A stretch of 64,000 nt of DNA from contig JAMXDE010000080.1 in NCBI GenBank assembly GCA_026770025.1, forward strand, positions 1-64,000, given 5' to 3'. This document shows, piece after piece, positions 1 to 11,599 of this stretch. Positions within the stretch are counted from its first letter, which is position 1; each line of letters opens with the position of its first letter. Both the position numbers and the translations under genes were made by a program. The stretch is from Craspedostauros australis. Lineage: Eukaryota > Bacillariophyta > Bacillariophyceae > Mastogloiales > Achnanthaceae. The notes below the pieces were generated by a model, which saw only the letters and a list, made by a program, of their open reading frames with translations, made no database searches and was not told the origin of the DNA.

Positions 1-3000
1 AGTTCATTGCGGCCTTGGTGGGCCCGATCAATACCTTGGAGAGTTCCCTCACAGGATTCGCGATGTCTGGTCGCGAGTGCTTGATGAGGAAGAGTAGCAT
101 ACCGACGCCTCGGCGGTATTCGGCATGTTCTTCCGGTCCGACCTTCTGCAGTCCGTTATCTTCGGATGGTCGTACGATGATTTGACCCGGGGTTCCCGGT
201 GTCCCATAGCGTTGCATCTTCTCAACCTTGGTTCCGAATTCTTCGATGAGGTGTTGGATGAGATGTGGTTGACGCAATGTCGCTCTAGTCTTGTCATGGT
301 TCAGTTCAATGTTGCAGCTGAGGTAGTCTCCGAGTCCGCGCTCTCGATTGTCACCTTGAATTTGCTGTCTTGGATATCCTTCAGGAAGGTCTCCAGTGCC
401 TTGGAGTCTCCGCAACAGAAGCAATCGTCCACGTAGATGGCCACGATCATGCCTTCCTTCGTTCGTCTTCCTGTAGAACAGGCACGGGTCTGCTGCGCTC
501 TGTTCGAAGCTGATATTCTTGAGGGTCGATACCAACATCTTGAACCATTGCCTGGCGCTCTGCACAAGTCCGTAGATTGGCTTGTGTAGGGTCAGGGCTT
601 CGTCTGGTTGATGATCCATCCCATTGGGACAGTTCATGTAGATCTCCTCGTCGAGGTCTCCATGTAGGAATGCCGTTACGACATCGACGAGTGCGCAGTC
701 CATCTTCTTGATTAGCAATGATCACCATCATGACCCGATAGGTCACGTCCATGGATGACGGGGTGAGTAATGCTCTTGGAAATCTACTCCTGCGACTTGT
801 GAATAGCCACATGCAACGAGCCGTGCTCGATGTGTGCCGTCACGCTTCAGCTTGAAGACCCATTTGCACTTGCAGCATCTGCGGCCGCGTGGGATTGGCG
901 TCTCGTTTGATCTTGCTATACACCTTGCGTGTATCCATGGAGTGGAACTCCTTCTTGATGGCTGCTCGATATCCCTTCCGATGGATAGGATCTGGGTGAT
1001 TGAAGGCTCCGTCGAACGTTGTAGGTTCGATGTGCTTCTCTGGTTCCTTGTTCTTGTCCTGCATCGACAGTCCGATGTCGATCGCTGGTGATTCGGTGAT
1101 GATTGCATTCATTCCGTATAATCCAGTTGTGCTATGGTGAGTGATCTCGATCTCTTCATCTTCGTCTTCGATTTCTTCATCATCTGTAGTTTCGTTGTTG
1201 GAGTCGTCGATCATCTCGTCGCTGAGTTCGTCACTCGCCTCGTTGGATGATGGATCGCTCTCATAGCCTTCTTCCTTTCGACCCTGGTTCGTTGAAGTCT
1301 GCGAGCTCGCGTAGAGCTCTGGGAATACTCTTCCCTGCCGTTGACTTGGGATTAGCTTCTCCCTTCCTGCCTCGTGCTTCGTGACGTCGGATCCTCTCCT
1401 TTCTAGCTATGTCACGCTTGCTTGGTTTGCTTGGTGGAGATCTGGATGGACTGTCATGTGTAGACTTCGCTGGTGTATTCGGAGGGGTAACACCTGTCTC
1501 GTCATCGGCTTCGTCGCCGGAGGGTAGGATTTCGTCATCCTCATGATTGGATTCGCTCCGATCTTCCTCGTCGTTATGGATTAGTTGAGTCACTACTCCG
1601 TCGTCCTCATTATCCTCATCATCGCTGTCTGATAGGATGTAGTACCTGTTGCTGTCAGCGAAAGATACTCTCTTCGCTTCCGATGTTTGACGCGTTGCCG
1701 TCCTTGGCGTTGCTCCCTTCCGTCCGATGGTTGTGAAGCCGTCTGCGTCCGTTGTTCCTGTTTCATTGGATATGTTCGGTGCTGATGCCCAGCCACGGAA
1801 CTGTCCGTATGATTGGTTGAGCCACTTGATGTCCCGTGAACAGATGAGTGACTTGGTCGATGGTCTGTACATGTTGTAGACCCTTGATGCATGTTGGTGT
1901 GCATATCCAATGAACACCATCTCTTCTCCTCTATTCTTGAGTTTGGCGGTGATCCCGCCGTAGGTAGTCTTCACAACACCCACTTCTCCAAATGTACGGA
2001 GTGCATCTGCATATGGTGGATCGTTGCCAAAGAATTGTCGATGTGGTGACTCCTTCTGGTTCTTCGCTACGGTGATATTGGCGATGGCGGTGGCAGTGCT
2101 AGCAGCTGCTGCCCACAGGCCATGTCTATACTCTTCGTCGAGCTGTGCTCCGTTGAGCATGGAGCGAATCTTGGTGTAGAGGTACGCGAACTTGCGTTCC
2201 ACTCTGCCGTTCTGTTGCGGTGTGTTCGATGCCGTGTATTCGAATTTCACGTTGAGTCCTGCATCGATGAGAATATCCTGCGTGGATTTGTTCTCTCCGC
2301 TATTGTCACCTCGGAAGGTGATCTGTTGGTCACCAGTCTGTGACTTGATTGTTTGAACGAATCGTTTGATGTATCCTGGTTGATCACTCTTGTTCTTGAG
2401 AAAGAAACTCCAGCAGTGATCGGTGCAGTCGTCCACGATCAGGGTCCAGTAGCGTTTATCTCCGAAGCTTATGTGTTTAGTGTAACTAATGTCAATGAAG
2501 AACCGTTCGCCGCGGCGAGTGGCTCTTGGAATGGTTGCCTTCGGAATATTCTTCACTCTTGCGTTCGCGACCGCGCAGTCGCGACACACTGGCATCTCGC
2601 CGATGGTTTTCCATCCGTACTGAGCGGCCGTCCGCTTCATGGTCTCGAGTGGCGCGTGGCCAAGCATTCGGTGCAGGTTCACCGCGCTGATCTCCTTGGA
2701 TGGATTCTTGACGATGGCTGTGCAAGCCTTGTCGTCGTCAGTTGGCATGATGGGATGCATCTGCACTCCCGTGATGAATTCGTTGGATGTGGGGAAGACT
2801 CGGTCGAATACGATCTTCATTCCGGATCCGTTGATGATGTCCATCAGAATGCCATTGTTACCAAGCTGGTAACCGTTGTACAGAGCCTTGTTCGTGGAGA
2901 AAAGGTTCACCGCCATTTTCGGTGTGTACTTCACGTCATCGAGCCGGATGATGTGGCCAGTGTTGTTTCGTTGCTTGACTTTCAAGCGAATGGATCCCAT

Positions 3001-5688
3001 CTTGGGAGAATCCAGCTTCGTGCTGTCTCCCACTTGGACGAAGGACTTGATGTGCCGCACGTTGAAGAGAGCGGCGTCCGAGTTGACAATGTGACACGAA
3101 GCTCCGCTGTCGGCGAGCCAGGTGTCCTTGTTGACTTTGTCCTTATACTTGGTGCTCAGCTCGTGGAGTTGCTCCACAGCTGCTGCAGCTATCTCGTCGT
3201 CGAAGCTGCCGTCGTCGTCGTCTTCGTGAACTCCATCTTCGTTGTATGGAGGATGATGATCTCCGTCATCCATGTCATCGGGTAGTTGTGCGTAGTCCGA
3301 TGGAATGGTGCTGTTTCGATGTGATCCTGTAACAGGATCGTATGGGTTGACGCGTGGTCGTTCGCGTAAGAGTACGCGCATACATCCTCCAAGGATGTAA
3401 TGAAGATCTGTCTCTGGGATTGTCTCTGTCTCGACTGCTTCCAGTATGCGATTGATCACAACCGAATTAGTGAGAATCTCTTCGATCGATCTGAAGTTCT
3501 CGGATAGGATCGATCCCATCATGTTGACCCATATTGGTCTGAGTACTCCTCGTTCGATTCCTGGGAACAGGCTCACTCCTGCTTCCATCACTGCATCGAA
3601 GATGAGTTGCTTCTGGATCACCAATGCTGTCTCTGTTGCATATGGGACGGTGTCATGACGATGGAGGTAGTTGGACCTGTTGGGATCCTCGATTGGTGGG
3701 AAGTCGATATTCCCTGGGTAAACGACACGCTCGTTTGGATTGAAGCTGTCGTCTGGATGATTGCTGTCCTCGGATTCGTCGCTGTCATCCTCGTCGAAGA
3801 TGCCCGATCTGTTGTTCCCCGCCGCTGGAGGAGGCGGCGCCGCGGCGCGGCGCGTTTCGCCTTGATTGATGAAGGTTCCCGTTCTCTCGTATCTCCCAGC
3901 TTGAGGAGGAGGCAACTCGTCGCGGTTCACCTCTTCGTCTTCATCTGTGCCGTTCTCGTCGGCGTCGTCGTCGTCATCGCTCATGGCCTCTTCGATATCG
4001 CTATCGTTGGCCTCGTCGTCCATCTCAGCTTCGTCGCCGTATGAACCGATCAGGTCGTGCGCGTTGAAGCAGCATTCGTAGCTCACTTCGCGTCTTGGAT
4101 CCACCTCGTGGATGATTGGCTCCTCGCTGAGCCACTCCGGGATGATCTCATCATCCTGCACTTCGTCGTCACTCCCGACGTATTCGAAGTTATCGAAGAA
4201 GGAGTCTTCGATGTAGTCGTCGGACACCAACATGCAGAGCGGCATGTCCTTTGCTGAGAGTACCATCTCGTGCCCGCTCTTGTCGTGTCCTTCCGTAGCC
4301 GCGTTGGCTTGTTCGTTGTTCTTCTTGCTTTCGTTGAACTTCTTCTTTCGGCACTCTGCCTCGCGATGTCCGAAGATGCCGCAGTAGTTGCACTTGCCCT
4401 TGAAGCCGCTTCCTTTGTTGCGCTTTCCGTTCATCTTGTTATTGTTGTTGTTGTTTTCTTGTTGTTCGATTTCTTGCGTTCTGGGCAATCGGCGGATCTA
4501 TGGCCATACACGCCACAGTTGTGACAAGTACCCTTGAAGTTACCGGTGCTTGTGAAGCCGGTGTCGTTGCTCTTCGTGTTGCTGTCTTGGAAGTCATCGA
4601 CGTATGCCTTGCCTCCTCTGTGGGTGGCATATGCAGTACGGAGTACTCCTCTGATCGTGTTGATGGTGACCAGTTCCGGATTGAACGTGAGTTGGTGTTG
4701 GAAGTTCACGACGTGGGTTTTGTATTCCACGCTCACCGTGCTGAGGATTTGCATGATCATTTCCTCGTCCGAGATCTCATACTTGACATCGTGGAGACGC
4801 GATCGTAGACTCTCGAGTTGCGTGATGTAGATGTCGGGGTCCGTGTCTCTCTTCATCTTTTCGTTGTTGAATTGGCGCTTGAGTTTGATCTTCGTCACCG
4901 CGTCGGATGGTCGGAACTTCTCCGCGAGAACGTTCCACGCTCCGTGTGCGTCTCCTTCGGGGTAGTCGTCGGAGATGCATTGGTTGATGTACTGGATGGC
5001 CTGCTTACCCTTTCCTTTCTCTGCATCCATCATGAGGATCAGATCGCTGAAGCAGTCGCATCCCAGCTCGTAGATCTCCTCCATCGCTTCCTTGTCTTCA
5101 TCGGTGGCTGCCGCGATCTCGCTCACTGTTGGCACCTTGGTTTTGCCCAACATCACGTCTCTCGTCTTCTGTGCGCGAGCGTATGCCTTCGCTTGGGACT
5201 CCCATGCGCTGTAGTCTTCCTGTTCACCGCTGAACATCGGCGCTTTGATGCGTCGCTTGTTCATGTTGGCTGATGTCGCCATGTTGGTTCGTTGTTTTCG
5301 TCGTTGGTGCGCTCGCGCCCTTGATTTCCGTCGGTTTCTGTGTTACCGATTCTTCGATTTTCGCCTGTTGTTGCGCGGAGATTGTTTTCGTCACAAATTC
5401 TCCTCCTGGTGGTGTCTCACTTTTCCCACCCTGTTTGGCTGTGCGAATGCTCTTCGTCACACCAGTCTCCTCTTGCTTGATCGCCTTGAGAATCCTCTTC
5501 TCCTTACGATGTAGTCTTGCAGACCGTTCTTCTTCGGTCTCGTCGATCGCGCTTGCGTCTGCGCCTGATAGGACAGTAGCCGCGGCTGCTTCCTTCTCTT
5601 GTCGTGGTGGAGTCTCACTTGAACCTTCTTCTCTCTTGATAGTCGGATTGGACAGAGGGATCTCTTTCAATTCCTCTTCCTCGCTCAT
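1..5688 (-). pseudogene. Broken gag-pol of element A
   Basis: The parts appear in the usual Ty1/copia order on the minus strand. Gag starts at 5688. Two CCHC zinc knuckles lie near 4540 and 4390, followed by a very acidic low-complexity linker. The protease motif DSGAS is near 3110. Integrase follows with an HHCC zinc-binding part and a DDE core, and reverse transcriptase with the YVDD box is near 440. RNase H would lie beyond the window edge. The reading frame is broken in about six places. Confidence 0.9.
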
Positions 5689-5770
5689 TCAGCCTGCTGC
5701 TCTTGAATGATGTTCGTCTTCCTCGCACGATACGATTCGCGGGCTCGCCCTGATCTATTGTTTATAAACG

Positions 5771-6565
5771 TGTTGGCAAGTTTCGCTCACGGTAACCTGC
5801 GATCGTGGAAGATGGTGTTGGTTGATAGTCGTCTGTTTGCTATTTCATTACGTTGGCACTCCGATACTCTTGGTGTCCGTTTGTTCTCTTGCCCGATGCT
5901 CTCGGCGCTTTAATCTGTTTTGTTGATTCGGTCTCCGACTATGAGTCGGTACGCGAGATCCTCTCTCGCTCCTCTCTGTATTCTCTCTCTCTCTCTCTCT
6001 CACTATCGTGTGCTCGTGCTACACGATACTCCGTGTTCGATGCGTGCTCCGCATTCGACACTCCGTTCATTCGGTACTGGCTTCTACTCCATGAGTACTT
6101 ACCATTTGAAGTTCACCTTCAGTATCCATGATCTTCATGGGTCATCGTATCTTCGCCTCCTGCTCTGACTTGGAGACAGCTGTCGACGTGGTGACATGTT
6201 GACATCCTGTCGACGTCAGTAGACGTCCTTCTGCTCTCCAGATGTCACGTTCCATTGGTGATGCAGTAGTCTGTCAGATGATATCGTCATCTGAGGTTTA
6301 GTTGGGAAGTACCTCGAGATTCTCTTGGTACCATTGATGCATGGACGGACGATCTTCTGATTCTCTCAGAAATCGTTATTTGCAAATTTCCTCCAGAAAT
6401 CTTGCCCCTTTTCGTGTGTTCCATTTCCCCTGTAATTCTGACGAATCACAGTATACTATCGACACGAGTATAGTTATACCGTCCAAGTGCGTATGAGAGA
6501 ATAGCGGGTGAACGATGCACATATACACGTACATCTTGACATATACTCACATGTACATCTCGACA
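5771..6565 (-). repeat. 5' LTR of element A (795 bp)
   Basis: On the minus strand it begins TGTCGAGATG and ends GCCAACA, matching both LTRs of B (791 bp) apart from scattered substitutions and a longer CT microsatellite near 5984-6001. The sequence directly inside (5759-5770) is nearly the 12-bp palindrome found at this place in the other elements, with one mismatch. Confidence 0.93.
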
Positions 6566-7077
6566 CATGTACATATGCACATTCCAACAATAAATGAGCT
6601 TTCCAAGGCTGTTCATGAGGTATTTTGCTTTGAAAGCTGTTGTTTTGTAGATGATGGGTACATTGGGGCCAGTGACACTGCGGTTGGAATTGATGGGCCC
6701 CACGAAGTGCGGATCATTCTCTTGCATCATCATGAATTGTGAAAGGGCCAGATCTGTTGCACTTCCCATATTGGACCAGTCGGCTGTTCAGTTGCATGTA
6801 TCTCTGATGATGGCGATGCAGTGATCAAGTTCACCTGTTCCTGTGTATTCGTATGTGTATGAGCATGAGTGTGTATCTGCATGCTGGTATTGGTAGGTTC
6901 CTGTGCAATTGTCTGCATTGCCAGCTCCTCCGTACTTGCAGCGTCATTCAATACGGACTGAATCTGCATCTGGATCACGGCTGCTTTCAAAGTCTACGTG
7001 GAAGCACGCAACGAAAGACCGCAGAGGAGTGCGCCGAAGATCACGGCACGTCTACATCGAGTGGCTGACCGTACCAT
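6566..7077 (-). pseudogene. GT61-like glycosyltransferase remnant, 3' part removed by element A
   Basis: A plausible start at 7077 opens with MVRSATRCRRAVIFGALLCG, a short basic tail plus a hydrophobic signal-anchor like that of type II Golgi enzymes. An in-frame TAG follows within the next ten codons, and the same frame then continues through a Thr/Gln/His-rich stem. A frame change near 6730-6769 leads into SQFMMMQENDPHF, which aligns with FPRFMTVQEADPMF and FPDFIMRQQHNAAF of the two genes upstream. Coding similarity ends at the LTR of A at 6565, so the catalytic half is missing here. This is the third member of the local family and is dead. The stop, the frame change and the insertion are all in a host gene; their order in time is unknown. 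Confidence 0.6.
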
Positions 7078-7401
7078 GGTCCGCGCTCTATGAAAGGATG
7101 GAGATGGTGCTGTGTCTTGTTGTGAATAGTATTATACATTGTGAGTGTGGTGGTTTGGATCCGTCAAGGTATCCACACCATTGGCGTCGTTGCGAATGTT
7201 GGGTTGTTGATAGTTTCACGATTGAAGGACACGTTCAGTCACGATCTTTTCGTGATCGCGTGCGAATCTAGTACCAAGGCACCACGACAGAAACGAAGGT
7301 GCTCATATAATATGCATTATATGATCTACCATGCAAATATTGGTATGTAGGCATGGATTGATGAAGGTAGCAAGATTATATATGCTTAACACCATGATCC
7401 A
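7078..7401. other. Intergenic, 324 bp
   Basis: This lies between the GT61 remnant and the stop codon of the complete GT61 gene. It would hold the promoter of the remnant and the 3' untranslated region of the intact gene. I see no coding signal, only an AT-rich patch near 7300-7390. Confidence 0.6.
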
Positions 7402-9120
7402 TTATGATTCGACGGCATCGCCGCCACCACCGCCACAACAAGTCCGCCAATTGTTCAGTTCGATTTGCACGGCTTCAATGATCGGCGCAATGCCGGCACA
7501 CAAGTTGTCCGCGCGCCCCTGTTTGCGGTCGCGCAAGGACTGCATACTTGCATACGCTTCACTGGTGTTCCTACCCAAGAAGATGTGCGCATGATGCAAG
7601 CCGCAGACTGTGGCCAACGAACCAAAGAAGTCGGGCAAGTAGTACTTGGATGGGAAGATTTCGATCACCGATCCGCATCGCGGCATGAAGAAGATGCCGG
7701 TGAGCTGCGCACCGTGTGGTGCGATGAGAATGTCGACGTTGGTGAATGCCCGCGCTTGGTCCTGATAGGACATGTTCTCAAAGTAGAATACGGATGGTTT
7801 GTAGGGGAGGTGGAAATGCTCCTGCAGGCGCAGCGATATCGTCGTAGATTGCAGAAGGCGGCGAGTCACACGTCGATTCAGAATTGCGATGCGCGGAAAT
7901 ATGCTGTTGGTAAAGTGGTGTTGGATGGAAGCCCCACCGCTGTCGCTGGTTTGAACTTCTGAACCACTGGCACCTCCGCAATACGTCGTTTCGCTTGGAA
8001 GGATTGGAATCAGTTCCATGGCTTTGCTTCGGAAGTGCGGCACATCCGTGATGTTGCCCACTCGAAAAATGTTGCTGTTTCTGGACCATGCAACCAACAT
8101 GCCGCGCTTCTTGCCCTTCGCATTTTTGGCGTATTCAGGTGGATACGAGATTGTGGTATCCAGAGTGATATTGTTGCGTTCCAACAACTCCAGCATGGCG
8201 GAGTTGAAGCTCGTTCGATTCGTCATCAAGAGCTTCTGCTCCGGGCTCAGCATCATGATATACTTGGCGCGGGGGAAACGCCGCCACATGGACCAGCACT
8301 GGAGGATGTGCTGCAGGGCGTGGGGGAAGTGATGCATGTCGCTGCGTTGAGAAATTGCGCAGACCGCCGTGTGCAATGGTTTGTTTCCCGCGGCCAGCCT
8401 CTTCTGATCCGTATCCATGCAATTACCATGCACACATTTGATGATCTTGATGATCGGGAACGTTCGTTCATATTTCAAGCTTGCGTACATCACTGGAAGT
8501 GAAGCATCGGTGACGTTGCAAGCTGAATCTGAGGGTTCCGCGAACATCGGATCAGCCTCTTGCACGGTCATGAAGCGTGGGAATTGTACGATTTGTGACA
8601 TCAAACCCGATGGTACGACTTGTATCGGTTGTTTTGTGGACCCTTGTTGTGTCGGCTGCGGAGTTGGCTGCTTCGTCGGTGGTTGTGTGGATGCTTGTTG
8701 TGTCGACTGCTCCGTAGATTGCACCGTTTCATGTTCTACCTGTGAATGCTCTTGAATCTGCATCGGCGGCTCTGTGGAGAATCGCTCAGTATTCGTAGGC
8801 ACTGACGTATTTGTCTCCAACCCGATTTGCGGCAGCGTCAATCGCTGTTCCGCAACCGGCAACCCTTGAGATGGGATTGACATTGCGGCCTCATACTCAT
8901 CGAGATTGGTGGGGATTGCCGTCATGGACGTCAACAATGAGGCCACGAACATGATCATGGTCACCACGGCCACGACGGCCCTTCCGATCGTCCGTGCGCG
9001 CATCATGTTGCAAGCGCTTCTCCGATCACGGGGGAAATCAAGGTTGATGGTGGAGATGGAATGATTGTGATCATGTCCAAGTCCAAGTCGGAATGAGGCC
9101 AACAACACCAACAGCAACAA
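7402..9120 (-). CDS. GT61-type glycosyltransferase, type II membrane protein
   Basis: The product is 572 residues if read from 9120. The catalytic region carries a GT61 (DUF563) signature around residues 463-490: DILIAPHGAQLTGIFF followed by CGSVIEIFP. Family members such as plant xylosyl/arabinosyltransferases and EOGT transfer sugars in the secretory pathway. A second block, FPHALQHILQCWSMWRRFP (about 265-283), is shared with the neighbouring gene. Residues 41-69 are a strong hydrophobic anchor, followed by a Thr/Gln/Pro-rich stem (about 100-170), the layout of a Golgi type II enzyme. The Met pair at 9006 and 9003 would place the anchor at the N-terminus and may be the true start; the upstream start adds a second short hydrophobic run. 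Several Asn-X-Ser/Thr sites fit a lumenal domain. Donor and acceptor cannot be told from sequence. The frame is intact, and it is the only complete member of the cluster. Confidence 0.8.
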   Translation of the reverse strand: MLLLVLLASFRLGLGHDHNHSISTINLDFPRDRRSACNMMRARTIGRAVVAVVTMIMFVASLLTSMTAIPTNLDEYEAAMSIPSQGLPVAEQRLTLPQIGLETNTSVPTNTERFSTEPPMQIQEHSQVEHETVQSTEQSTQQASTQPPTKQPTPQPTQQGSTKQPIQVVPSGLMSQIVQFPRFMTVQEADPMFAEPSDSACNVTDASLPVMYASLKYERTFPIIKIIKCVHGNCMDTDQKRLAAGNKPLHTAVCAISQRSDMHHFPHALQHILQCWSMWRRFPRAKYIMMLSPEQKLLMTNRTSFNSAMLELLERNNITLDTTISYPPEYAKNAKGKKRGMLVAWSRNSNIFRVGNITDVPHFRSKAMELIPILPSETTYCGGASGSEVQTSDSGGASIQHHFTNSIFPRIAILNRRVTRRLLQSTTISLRLQEHFHLPYKPSVFYFENMSYQDQARAFTNVDILIAPHGAQLTGIFFMPRCGSVIEIFPSKYYLPDFFGSLATVCGLHHAHIFLGRNTSEAYASMQSLRDRKQGRADNLCAGIAPIIEAVQIELNNWRTCCGGGGGDAVES

Positions 9121-9426
9121 TGACGTGATGAGTCGGAACGAGCCGTTGATTTTGTTCGCTCACATTGTAGTCGAACGAGTCGAATATCAATGGTGATTTT
9201 CGCGCCAAGTTCACCACTTCCGATGGAAACAATGACACGAGACGAATCTGCAGAATAGTATGGTACGAGTAGTCCTTAAGAGAGTTCCTCGAAGAGAGGC
9301 CGTGTGGGTCGTACGAGTACTAGTCGCAAGCAGGAAAATCATGCTTCATTGAGTGCGTATCCCTTTCCGACTCAGCTCGTTCTTCAACTCTGCCCGCTGC
9401 TTCGTGCGTGCCTCCAGCCACACTCC
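9121..9426. other. Intergenic between two GT61 genes
   Basis: About 300 bp that should contain the promoter of the complete GT61 gene and the 3' end of the one upstream. No gene or clear repeat is visible. Confidence 0.55.
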
Positions 9427-10773
9427 TTATGACATCACCGCCGCCTCGTCCCCAAACCCACAACACCGTCGCCACTCATCAATCTGCGTGCGCACGGCTT
9501 CCAAAATCCGCGGCGCCGGCAGGCACAATTGCTTATTGCGCGCTGCGCTGCGCGATGTCAATGTCTTCATGACCTCGACCGCCTCTGCTTGCATGTTGGT
9601 GCCCAAGTAGATGTAGGAATGATTCAGCAGGGAGATGCGCGCCAGGCGTCCGTAGAAGACGGGATAATCCAATCCCAACGGAAACGATTCGATCAGCGAT
9701 CCGCACTGCGGCATGAAGAAAGCGCCGGTGCATTGCGCGCCGTGCGGTGTTACGACGATATCGGCCTGCAGGAAGGTTTCCGCCTGGTGATCGAACGAGA
9801 AGTCTTCGAAGTAAACGACGGGCGGCCGGTAGGATAATCCCAATTCGTCTTGCAACAGCCGCGCGATGGAATCGGGAGCGAGCAAACGACGTGCGCCCTT
9901 TCGATTGATGATAACGATGCGCGGCATGGGCAGCGCGTGCTGCTGTGGTTTCGTGACATTGCTGGGGAAGAGCGGATTGTCAATGTGCAAGTTTTTGGAG
10001 CAATATTCGATGGAATCGCGATGCGACGAAATCGATTCCAACATTTTCTGCCTGAAATCCTTGAGATCCTCCGTATCGGCGATTTTGTATCCTTTGAATT
10101 TGCTGGTCACGCCCACGAAGAGCTTGTTGGCATCGCCATTGTAGGTTTGTGAGTAGTTCTTGGGTGTTGTGAAGTTGGAGTCCACGATGACGCCCTGCGC
10201 CGTGATCATGCTCGTGAGGCCGAGGTTGAAGGTGCTTCCCGTCGTCATGGAACGGTTCTGGATGTCATCCAGCAGCATGACGTGCTTGGAGTTGGGGTAC
10301 CGACGCCACAACGACCAGCACTGCAGAAGATGCTGCAGCTTGTGGGGAAAAGGGCCAAACACTGAGCCTCCAGCGATGGCACAGGCCACGGTTTCAGGCT
10401 GATTGGCGGAGTCGCCCGGTGGGAACTTGCTGAAGTTGCCGTCGAGGCACCCAATGAATTCATGGAGCGGATAGCTGGTCGGGAAGTTGCCGGTAAGGTA
10501 CCGGCCGGGAAGATCGGGATCCGTGATGGTGCAGTTGGCGTCGGTCGCCTCCACGAAGGCGGCATTGTGCTGTTGTCGCATGATGAAGTCTGGGAAGTAC
10601 GTAGCTTCTGACGTTGATGTTGTCGACAATGTCGATATTGTCGTTGTGGATTGTAATTGAGTCGTTGCTTCTGTCGTTGTTACTTGCGTAGTTGTCGGTT
10701 GCGTAGTCGTTGCAGATTGCGGCTCCGCACTTCGTTCCATCTTCATCTGCTCTTCTGCTTGCTGCTCTTCCAT
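9427..10773 (-). CDS. GT61-type glycosyltransferase, 5' end cut off by element D
   Basis: The frame gives 448 residues from the first Met. The GT61 signature is at about 338-366: DIVVTPHGAQCTGAFF then CGSLIESFP. The block FPHKLQHLLQCWSLWRRYP at about 142-160 matches the neighbouring paralogue. A Thr-rich stem precedes the catalytic domain, but there is no membrane anchor, unlike the intact paralogue. The frame stays open upstream of this Met through an Asn/Asp repeat right up to the LTR boundary at 10843. The natural start and anchor were therefore probably upstream and are separated by D. The sequence beyond the far end of D (33935 on) shows no matching anchor exon. What remains could only give a soluble, mis-targeted product, so it may be a pseudogene. 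Confidence 0.75.
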   Translation of the reverse strand: MEEQQAEEQMKMERSAEPQSATTTQPTTTQVTTTEATTQLQSTTTISTLSTTSTSEATYFPDFIMRQQHNAAFVEATDANCTITDPDLPGRYLTGNFPTSYPLHEFIGCLDGNFSKFPPGDSANQPETVACAIAGGSVFGPFPHKLQHLLQCWSLWRRYPNSKHVMLLDDIQNRSMTTGSTFNLGLTSMITAQGVIVDSNFTTPKNYSQTYNGDANKLFVGVTSKFKGYKIADTEDLKDFRQKMLESISSHRDSIEYCSKNLHIDNPLFPSNVTKPQQHALPMPRIVIINRKGARRLLAPDSIARLLQDELGLSYRPPVVYFEDFSFDHQAETFLQADIVVTPHGAQCTGAFFMPQCGSLIESFPLGLDYPVFYGRLARISLLNHSYIYLGTNMQAEAVEVMKTLTSRSAARNKQLCLPAPRILEAVRTQIDEWRRCCGFGDEAAVMS

Positions 10774-10843
10774 ACCTGCAATACCGCCATTGTCATTGTC
10801 ATTGTCATTGCCATTGTGGGATACCGAGTTGCTGGCAAATACT

Positions 10844-11524
10844 TGTTGGAAATCCGGGGTTAGTGTTAGTAAGAACTAATTGGTTGTTAGATCGTACTAT
10901 TCAGAACTGTGAGTTCATTCTCTTCAGCTCCTTTGCCTTTCGTTTCTCATGTAGCATCTCCTGCAGCAGCATCGTGTTAGACTGTTGCATTCATGCATCT
11001 CATCATCATGAATCAACGCTTGCATGCATGAGATCTCATCCGCAGGCATCCTTGTCATGCACATCGTCGTGCATATCCGTAGGCATTCTTGTCATGCACC
11101 TCGTCGTGCATATCCTTATTCTACATTCCCTGCGGTACGATTCCACAGTCTTGCGTTTCGCTCTTGATCTCCTGACACCGAACTTTACGATTGGTGTCAT
11201 GATTGGTGTCATGGATGATGCCCTTTCTGAGTTGTTCTAGTCCCTGGATGACACGTGCCATGATCTCCAGATGGGGTGATCATCAATGTGTCGGTCATCA
11301 TCTTCCTTCACATGATTTAGATATCGTGGCCTTTTCTTGATTTACAGAGGACAGGCTTGTTTTCTTGGTAAGACTGAGGTCATTCCCGTGTGATTCGTGT
11401 TGTGGTTGGAATGTGTAATATTCAAAGGTGTGACGAATAATATCCAAAGGTGTGACAAATAATGTTGGGAGTTGCGGCAATCATGGGTATCTTTCCGACA
11501 GAGTCGTACCCTCGATTCCTGACA
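10844..11524 (-). repeat. 3' LTR of element D (681 bp)
   Basis: On the plus strand it runs from TGTTGGAAATCC to GATTCCTGACA. It contains two copies of a roughly 37-bp tandem unit around 11045-11120 (CTTGTCATGCAC and CGTGCATATCC). The polypurine tract lies just inside as CCCTTCCA at 11525-11532 on the plus strand. Confidence 0.93.
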
Positions 11525-11599
11525 CCCTTCCATTGTCGCATCGACAACACATCACTCACACTCTCACATTTTTCATAATTTCGCGTCCTCTCCTATCCG

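Larger units (their letters stand above)
1..6565 (-). mobile_element. Ty1/copia LTR retrotransposon A (family 1), broken, runs off the left edge
   Basis: A minus-strand copy of the same family as B at 21280-29206. Only its upstream LTR (5771-6565) and most of the internal region are in the window; the 3' end lies beyond position 1. Gag, protease, integrase and reverse transcriptase parts can all be recognised by comparison with B. The coding region is broken in roughly half a dozen places, so this is a fossil. It inserted into a GT61-like glycosyltransferase gene whose remnant starts at 6566. The second target-site copy is outside the window. Confidence 0.93.

Noticed and set aside
2353-3285. 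Plus-strand frame of 310 codons
   Set aside because: It is antisense to the integrase and protease part of element A; the same antisense frame recurs in B at 25028-25933, so it reflects codon bias of the real frame.
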